Assembly: GCA_913058165.1 (NCBI GenBank)
Contig: CAJXQV010000014.1
Location: 1 to 12,146 of the forward strand
DNA: 12,146 nt
Source of the DNA: an uncultured Chromatiales bacterium
Lineage (GTDB): Bacteria; Pseudomonadota; Gammaproteobacteria; Steroidobacterales; GCA-2729495
Direction: 5' to 3'
Shown one piece after another: positions 1 through 4,274 of the stretch. Position 1 is the stretch's first letter; each line of letters starts with the position of its first letter. Position numbers and translations under genes: made by a program. Below the pieces are notes generated by a model. The model ran no database searches. It was given only the letters and a program-made list of their open reading frames with translations, and was not told the origin of the DNA.

Positions 1-28
1 TGGGCTCGGAGATGTGTATAAGAGACAG
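1..28 (+). other. Nextera transposase adapter (i7/read-2 side), not genomic
   Basis: The first 28 bases match the 3' part of the Illumina Nextera read-2 transposase adapter. The 19-bp Tn5 mosaic end occupies 10-28. The same sequence recurs in reverse complement at 12099-12126. Genomic sequence therefore begins at base 29. Basis: direct match to a well-known adapter. Confidence 0.98.
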
Positions 29-1747
29 ATTCTGCCCTACAAAGGCACGCTGGCGCTCGCGTTAGTGGCGCTGCTGGTTGCGGCTGGCGCTCTATTGGCA
101 TTACCAATAGCTGTGCGGGATGTCATCGATCAGGGCTTGGTCAATCAAGATGCAAGCACCATAAATCAGTACTTTATTGTGCTTTTTTTGATGACATGCC
201 TGTTCGGTGTATTTGCGGCTTTGCGGCTCTACTGGGTCACCTGGCTTGGTGAGAGAGTGGTTGCTGATCTGCGAGATAAAGTTTACCGGCAGGTTATTCG
301 GCTTGACCCAGCATTTTTTGAAGTCACGCAAACGGGCGAAGTACTGTCCCGACTCACTACCGATACCACTTTGGTTCAGTCGATAGCAGGTGTGGGTATT
401 TCCATCGCGCTGCGCGGCGCGATTACCCTGGTCGGTGCGCTGATAATGCTGGGCATCACCAGCCCTAAACTGATGGGTTATATCCTGGTTCTGGTGCCAC
501 TCGTAGTAGTACCCATTATTGTTATCGGTCGTAAGGTACGACGTCTATCTCGCGACTCTCAGGACAGAGTTGCCGACTCAAGCGGCATGGCTGGCGAAAC
601 ACTAAATGCCGTGCAAACCATCCAGGCCTTCACGCTGGAAAAAATCCAGAGCGATCGCTTTAGCGGCTATGTCGAAGAGGCCTTTGCTACTGCGGCCAGG
701 CGTATCCGAGTTCGATCAGCAATGACCGGACTAACTATCGTGGCTTTGTTCGGCTCCATTATTCTGGTGCTGTGGATTGGTACTCGCTCGGTACTCACTG
801 GTGAAATTAGCGCAGGTGAACTCGGACAATTTATCCTCTATACCATGTTTGTTGCCACCTCAGGTGCATCGCTGAGTGAGATGTGGGGTGAAGTTCAGCG
901 TGCCGCGGGAGCCATGGAACGACTCCTGGAATTGCTCGGCGCACAGCCCACTATCAAAATTCCGAGTCATCCGGTTGCGCTGCCTGAACAAGGCATCGGT
1001 AGCGTCGACTTCGAGGGCGTAAACTTCAGCTACCCATCGCGGCTCGAGCAGCTGGCCATTAGTGATTTCAATATCAGCATTAAGCCGGGCGAAACTGTTG
1101 CCTTTGTGGGGCCCTCAGGCGCTGGTAAATCGACCACCTTCCATCTGTTGTTGCGCTTCTATGACCCACTTACAGGTCGCTTAAAAATCGATGGTGTCGA
1201 TATTGCTGAAGCCGACCCGGTGGCCGTGCGTGGCCGCATCGGTGTGGTACCTCAGGAAACCATAATCTTCGGCACCAGTGCCATGCAGAACATTCGCTAT
1301 GGCCGGCCTGATGCCACCGATGAAGAGGTCTTTGCTGCTGCCAAAGCTGCTGCTGCACATGAGTTTATAGAACAGATGCCGGAAGGCTATGCCACGTTCT
1401 TAGGTGAGCGTGGTATGCGGATCTCTGGTGGTCAGCGGCAACGTATTGCCATTGCGCGAGCGATGCTGAAGAACCCGCCGATACTGCTACTCGACGAAGC
1501 CACCAGTGCGCTAGATGCCGAAAGCGAACAGTTGGTTCAGGTTGCTTTAGAACGCCTGATGCAAAATCGCACCACGATTATTATTGCCCACAGACTTGCT
1601 ACCGTCCTAAAAGCGGACCGCATTGTAGTAATGGACCAGGGCAAGATGGTTGATGCCGGCACTCATACCGAACTGGTAAAGCGCAATCCGCTATACGCCC
1701 GACTGGCTGAACTGCAGTTCACTCATCCGGAAGAGACATACACATAA
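29..1747 (+). CDS. ABC transporter permease/ATP-binding protein, MsbA-related (5' truncated)
   Basis: A half-size ABC exporter with an N-terminal transmembrane domain and a C-terminal ATPase on one chain; such proteins act as dimers in the inner membrane. It closely resembles the MsbA-related group common in alpha- and gammaproteobacteria, for example in the segment TWLGERVVADLRDKVY and in GEVLSRLTTDTTL; the substrate of that group is not established. 572 native residues remain. Numbering from base 29: Walker A GPSGAGKST at 361-369, signature ISGGQRQR at 465-472, Walker B ILLLDEATSALD from 485 with catalytic Glu490, and the switch His521 in IIIAHR. All ATPase motifs are intact. The 5' end is lost at the contig edge, probably by a few tens of residues. 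A GTG at base 14 opens the frame, but it lies inside the adapter and the residues MYKRQ it would encode are artefactual. The SDR gene follows on the same strand after 109 bp. Confidence 0.93.
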   Translation: MLPYKGTLALALVALLVAAGALLALPIAVRDVIDQGLVNQDASTINQYFIVLFLMTCLFGVFAALRLYWVTWLGERVVADLRDKVYRQVIRLDPAFFEVTQTGEVLSRLTTDTTLVQSIAGVGISIALRGAITLVGALIMLGITSPKLMGYILVLVPLVVVPIIVIGRKVRRLSRDSQDRVADSSGMAGETLNAVQTIQAFTLEKIQSDRFSGYVEEAFATAARRIRVRSAMTGLTIVALFGSIILVLWIGTRSVLTGEISAGELGQFILYTMFVATSGASLSEMWGEVQRAAGAMERLLELLGAQPTIKIPSHPVALPEQGIGSVDFEGVNFSYPSRLEQLAISDFNISIKPGETVAFVGPSGAGKSTTFHLLLRFYDPLTGRLKIDGVDIAEADPVAVRGRIGVVPQETIIFGTSAMQNIRYGRPDATDEEVFAAAKAAAAHEFIEQMPEGYATFLGERGMRISGGQRQRIAIARAMLKNPPILLLDEATSALDAESEQLVQVALERLMQNRTTIIIAHRLATVLKADRIVVMDQGKMVDAGTHTELVKRNPLYARLAELQFTHPEETYT

Positions 1748-1856
1748 GCTTAAGCTCATACAGCCGACCACCCATGAGATAAACTCGGGTAGCGGGCAAA
1801 TATCTCTGCCGGTTATAGTCGGGCAATCGACATCAAAAGTAACGCGGGAGCCTCCA

Positions 1857-2720
1857 ATGCCAATCACACGCCGACTGTTTGCCCTACTCACAATCCTGGG
1901 GATGCTTTCATGGGCACACCTTGCACCCGTTATTGCTGCTGAATCTGCGGCAATGCCTACCGTACTCATCACAGGCGCCAACCGCGGCATCGGAATTGAA
2001 TTTGCAAGGCAATACGCAGAACGCGGCTGGATTGTTATTGCATCTTGCCGCAATCCCGATTCAGCTAAAGATCTGCAGGCTCTGCAACGCAATCATGAAA
2101 ACCTGCAGCTTGTGCAAATTGATCTCGTCGATAGCGCGGGCATCGATCAGTTTGCTCAATCGCTTAATGGCAAACCCATTGATGTATTAATCAACAATGC
2201 GGCTCTGCTCGGTGACTTAAAAACTCAGTTGTTTGGTCAGATTGATTACGAGCAGTTCACGCAAATTCTGGCAGTGAACGCTATTGGCACTATGAAGTTA
2301 TCGGAGTCACTCACTCCCAATATCAGACTGGGCACCCAAAAGAAAATTATTACGCTCGGCAGTTCCGCCGGTTCTATTGCATCGATCAATGGTAATCCGG
2401 ACCTTTACGCCTACCGGGCCAGCAAAGCGGCATTGCATCTCCTCATGCGCAACCTATCATTTGAACTCGCCGATGACGGTATTGTTGTAGGTATTATTAA
2501 CCCTGGATTAGTCGATACACGCGGCTTCGCTGAGATGCTGGCCGGAACAAAACCCATACCCCCGGAGTTCCAGCAAATCGTCAATCTACTAAAGGCCGGT
2601 GTCATTCAGCTGAGCACGCCTGAAGCCGCTGTTACGGACATGATTGCACTCATCGATGAACTGGCTCCGGAACAGTCCGGCGTGTTTCTCAATGCCGACG
2701 GTACTCCCCTGCCCTGGTAA
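1857..2720 (+). CDS. Short-chain dehydrogenase/reductase with Tat-like signal peptide
   Basis: An SDR-family NAD(P)(H)-dependent oxidoreductase of 287 aa. Rossmann motif TGANRGIG is at 39-46 (the Arg suggests NADPH preference, an inference), NNA at 113-115, the helix-4 Asn at 141, Ser at 169/170, catalytic Tyr186-x-x-x-Lys190 (YRASK), and NPG at 205-207. The SDR domain starts at about residue 34 and is preceded by a signal-like extension: T4-R5-R6-L7-F8, then a hydrophobic stretch to about Ile26, with small residues at the likely cleavage point after Ala27 or Ala28. T-R-R-x-F fits the twin-arginine consensus. The start at 1857 has GGGAG six bases upstream of the ATG region. The internal Met33 that would give an ordinary cytosolic SDR has no ribosome binding site, so the long form is preferred. 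Substrate is unknown. It follows the ABC gene by 109 bp and may or may not be cotranscribed. Confidence 0.88.
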   Translation: MPITRRLFALLTILGMLSWAHLAPVIAAESAAMPTVLITGANRGIGIEFARQYAERGWIVIASCRNPDSAKDLQALQRNHENLQLVQIDLVDSAGIDQFAQSLNGKPIDVLINNAALLGDLKTQLFGQIDYEQFTQILAVNAIGTMKLSESLTPNIRLGTQKKIITLGSSAGSIASINGNPDLYAYRASKAALHLLMRNLSFELADDGIVVGIINPGLVDTRGFAEMLAGTKPIPPEFQQIVNLLKAGVIQLSTPEAAVTDMIALIDELAPEQSGVFLNADGTPLPW

Positions 2721-2765
2721 GCATGCACCCGTTCATCTGACTGAACGCCCCTGCATCCGTCGAGG

Positions 2766-2790
2766 TTGCGCGCATATTTGCTGCGCAAAT
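2766..2790. repeat. Overlapping inverted repeats downstream of the SDR gene
   Basis: Two alternative pairings share this segment: TTGCGC (2766-2771) with GCGCAA (2783-2788), and ATTTGC (2776-2781) with GCAAAT (2785-2790) around a 3-nt spacer. A further small hairpin, GTTCA/TGAAC, lies at 2731-2746. None is followed by a T-run, so these are not clear intrinsic terminators. They could fold the 3' end of the SDR message or be a protein site. Confidence 0.35.
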
Positions 2791-2870
2791 CCTGCCGATT
2801 TCATCGCGTACTTTGCTGAAGCCCTAGGCAAGCAAAAGGCATGCTGTTGATTTAAAACACAATGATGACT

Positions 2871-2895
2871 GTTACATTTGGCTACAAAGCGTAAC
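2871..2895. promoter_or_regulatory. Candidate OmpR-family response-regulator box (TACA direct repeat)
   Basis: TACA at 2873-2876 and TACA at 2883-2886 are spaced exactly 10 bp, one helical turn, as in tandem sites of OmpR/PhoB-type regulators. The 14-mer 2873-2886 differs at one position from the E. coli RstA box TACATNTNGTTACA, as I remember it. The unit is also bounded by the inverted pair GTTAC (2871-2875) and GTAAC (2891-2895). It lies about 125 bp upstream of the 37-codon ORF at 3018. Basis: pattern seen; regulator assignment inferred. Confidence 0.35.
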
Positions 2896-2985
2896 CATTC
2901 TGAAAGGTTTTCTGCTCATACACCACGTAAAGTTCCAACATCGAAAACAAAGAACATTTGATTTTCATGGCGTTCGGAAAGTGTT

Positions 2986-2995
2986 TTGGCGCCAA
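2986..2995. promoter_or_regulatory. Perfect 10-bp palindrome TTGGCGCCAA before the small ORF
   Basis: An uninterrupted palindrome ending 7 bp before the ribosome binding site of the 37-codon ORF. With no loop it is more likely a DNA-binding site than an RNA hairpin. The regulator is unknown. It may lie near the transcription start or in the leader; I could not find a convincing -10/-35 pair to place it. Confidence 0.3.
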
Positions 2996-3017
2996 TAAGC
3001 AGAAAGGAACTGACAAG

Positions 3018-3131
3018 ATGACACCATCAACGACCTATTCAACACGCAACCTTGAACTCCGCGACGAAATCATTCTGCTTTTGATTGCTAGCCTGATTCC
3101 GCTAACCACGCTGAGCTCAATGGTATTTTAA
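3018..3131 (+). CDS. Small single-pass membrane protein, 37 aa, unknown function
   Basis: A complete ATG-to-TAA frame of 37 codons. The residues are polar and charged at the N-terminus (STRNLELRDE, about 8-17) and then hydrophobic to the end (IILLLIASLIPLTTLSSMVF, 18-37), giving one probable membrane span with a very short tail. A strong ribosome binding site AAAGGA (3003-3008) sits 9 nt before the ATG, which is the main reason to accept so short a gene. It is isolated: the SDR ends 297 bp upstream and the lipoprotein starts 435 bp downstream. A two-component-like box and a palindrome precede it. I do not recognise the family. It could instead be a leader peptide for downstream RNA structures, but the good start signal and amphipathic layout favour a real microprotein. 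Confidence 0.6.
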   Translation: MTPSTTYSTRNLELRDEIILLLIASLIPLTTLSSMVF

Positions 3132-3363
3132 TTCCTGCTGTGCACAACGGTCTTATTACAACCAGCAGTAAATCCAAGTAACTCAGAAGAAATTAGCAGT
3201 GAGATTGTAATCAGCTTTATTAATTTTGGCATTTAAGCTTACTCAATGAACAGTCAAGTTTTACTCTCCAGCTTGGGTCGCTGTTAAGTCTTCCGTTAAG
3301 CCTTTTCAGGCTAGTCCCCCCCCAACAGCCGCTCCCCCACGTTTCTCCCCGGCTGACGAACGC

Positions 3364-3394
3364 TAAGATTGACAGTGATCCGAGCTGGATCTTA
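3364..3394. promoter_or_regulatory. Two mutually exclusive hairpins
   Basis: GATCC (3377-3381) pairs perfectly with GGATC (3387-3391) around loop GAGCT. TAAGAT (3364-3369) can instead pair with ATCTTA (3389-3394). They share bases 3389-3391, so only one can form. Switch-like alternatives of this kind occur in attenuators, but the stems are short (5-6 bp). Confidence 0.3.
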
Positions 3395-3398
3395 AAAA
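3369..3398 (+). promoter_or_regulatory. Possible sigma-70 promoter with palindrome in its spacer
   Basis: A perfect -35 hexamer TTGACA (3369-3374) is followed after 18 bp by TAAAAA (3393-3398), a weak -10 (4 of 6). The palindrome GATCC-GAGCT-GGATC fills the spacer, a usual place for a repressor operator. A transcript from here would meet the terminator at 3427-3450 after about 20-45 nt, so it would need readthrough to reach the lipoprotein gene. Confidence 0.3.
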
Positions 3399-3419
3399 AG
3401 AGACAGTTAATTTAGTCTC
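3394..3419 (-). terminator. Possible minus-strand intrinsic terminator
   Basis: Read on the minus strand, GAGAC pairs with GTCTC across a 10-nt loop and is followed at once by six T (six A at 3394-3399 on the + strand). It could stop transcripts running leftward past the end of the RND gene and antisense through the lipoprotein gene. The stem is only 5 bp. Confidence 0.3.
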
Positions 3420-3426
3420 ATCAGAG

Positions 3427-3450
3427 AGCGCCTAAATGGTGCTTTTTTTT
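3427..3450 (+). terminator. Rho-independent terminator
   Basis: AGCGCC (3427-3432) pairs with GGTGCT (3438-3443) around TAAAT, with one G-U pair, and runs into eight T (3443-3450). The stem can lengthen through upstream AGAG pairing with the T-run. It probably ends the transcript of the 37-codon gene or a small RNA, and it separates that unit from the lipoprotein gene. Confidence 0.6.
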
Positions 3451-3500
3451 GGCCGCAGCACAAGAACAACAACGCAAAGCCCGCAGCCCTCCCACAAGCA

Positions 3501-3530
3501 TTCCCGCCGCCAGCTGATGCGAGGCATAAT
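3501..3530 (+). promoter_or_regulatory. Possible promoter of the lipoprotein gene
   Basis: CATAAT (3525-3530) matches 5 of 6 bases of a sigma-70 -10 box and lies downstream of the terminator, about 37 bp before the lipoprotein start. The best -35 is poor (TTCCCG at 3501-3506, 18-bp spacing), so an activator may be needed if this is real. Confidence 0.35.
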
Positions 3531-3566
3531 GGAACACATTCAGGCTTTCTTCGGATTCAGGGCTAT

Positions 3567-4274
3567 ATGATGAAAACCACTTTTAATGCGGGGCTTTTGC
3601 AACTGTCCATTGTTCTGGCAATGGCAGCCCTGGTGGCCTGTGATACGCAACCCCTGCCCGAAGCTCCGCCGCCACCGCAACTCGAAGCAGAGACAACACT
3701 ACCCAACAACCGGCTAGAGATATTTGCTTACAAATGCCTGATCAATGGCTATGTTGTGGCTGATTTCAGCCAATCAGCTGAAAGCATAGCGCTGTTTCTA
3801 CCCAAAGAATCTCTCCAGCTCGCAAAACAGGTCTCGGCATCAGGTGTGAGATACAGCAATGGCAAGGTAACATTCTTCAGCAAAGGCAGCGAAGCCTTCA
3901 TTGAAGCTAAAGACAGCAAAGATCACTGTATCGAAGACCGGCAGGCATCAGTACTAGAGGATGCTAAATTGCGTGGCGTTGATTATAGAGCCCGTGGTAA
4001 TGAGCCCGGATGGGTGCTGGAAATATCAGGCAGCAACATGATGTTTATCGCCGGTTACGGGCAAAGCGCCTACAGCTTTGCGATCTCTGGCCACGCTCTA
4101 AACCGGGAAACACGCACCGTCACTTATACCAGCAGCACCCCGAATGACACTATCAGCGCACGTATTCTAGGCAAAACCTGCAGCAATGGCGTGAACGCTA
4201 AACGCTTTGAAACCGCAGTAGAGATCGAATTCAACGGCATGCTGTACAAGGGTTGTGGACAAGGCCTGCGCTAG
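3567..4274 (+). CDS. Lipoprotein with MliC lysozyme-inhibitor domain and conserved C-terminal domain
   Basis: A 235-aa lipoprotein. The signal peptide ends in lipobox L22-V23-A24-C25; Cys25 would be lipidated. A Pro-rich linker (29-38) follows, then an MliC-like domain (about 50-122) with Y-K-C57, the SASG motif at 90-93 (SASGVRY), SKG with Lys106, and Cys121 as likely disulfide partner of Cys57. MliC proteins inhibit C-type lysozyme by inserting these Ser/Lys loops into its active site. The C-terminal half starts at R-GNEPGW (143-149) and ends near Cys205 and Cys230, probably a second disulfide; I recognise this as the domain seen in COG3650-type proteins, of unknown function. Asp26 (+2 after the lipid Cys) would favour inner-membrane retention by the E. 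coli rule. ATG at 3567 and 3570 are both possible; AGGG is better spaced (7 nt) for 3570. Its stop overlaps the convergent RND gene by 4 bp. Confidence 0.85.
   Translation: MMKTTFNAGLLQLSIVLAMAALVACDTQPLPEAPPPPQLEAETTLPNNRLEIFAYKCLINGYVVADFSQSAESIALFLPKESLQLAKQVSASGVRYSNGKVTFFSKGSEAFIEAKDSKDHCIEDRQASVLEDAKLRGVDYRARGNEPGWVLEISGSNMMFIAGYGQSAYSFAISGHALNRETRTVTYTSSTPNDTISARILGKTCSNGVNAKRFETAVEIEFNGMLYKGCGQGLR

Larger units (their letters stand above)
3280..3450 (+). ncRNA. Candidate C-rich small RNA ending in an intrinsic terminator (approximate bounds)
   Basis: On the + strand this stretch has three C runs (3316-3323, about 3333-3337, about 3347-3350) in poorly paired sequence, then several hairpins, then a hairpin with eight T. 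C-rich unpaired UCCCC-type seeds in known bacterial small RNAs pair with Shine-Dalgarno sequences. The 5' end is a guess; no good promoter was found just upstream. It may instead be the 3' untranslated region of the 37-codon mRNA. Basis: inference from sequence pattern. Confidence 0.25.
3132..3566. other. 435-bp gene-free region with structured, C-rich sequence
   Basis: No convincing protein gene is visible on either strand here. Items seen in order: a long-loop pair CTGCTG (3135-3140)/CAGCAG (3163-3168); a direct repeat GTTAAG at 3283-3288 and 3295-3300 (12-bp spacing); an 8-C run at 3316-3323 followed by two more C runs up to about 3350; overlapping hairpins at 3364-3394; a GAGAC/GTCTC hairpin at 3400-3419; a T-run terminator at 3427-3450; and a possible -10 box at 3525. 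The 3280-3450 part is a candidate for a small RNA or leader with UCCC-type seed loops. Confidence 0.5.

Noticed and set aside
2644..2850. A 68-codon + frame crossing the SDR stop
   Set aside because: It starts inside the SDR in another frame, has no start signal and encodes no recognisable protein.
3316..3323. Eight-C run as a sign of an assembly join
   Set aside because: A homopolymer alone is not evidence. The flanking sequence continues in character with two more C runs; read coverage would be needed to suspect a join.
3398..3406. Nine-base match to the Tn5 mosaic end (AAGAGACAG), suggesting an internal adapter junction
   Set aside because: The match stops at 9 bases and the flanks do not continue into adapter. 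The bases are explained by the local GAGAC/GTCTC hairpin.
2721..3566. CRISPR array or tRNA gene in the long intergenic region
   Set aside because: No regularly spaced repeats and no cloverleaf or TPsiC-like GTTCGA context could be found.
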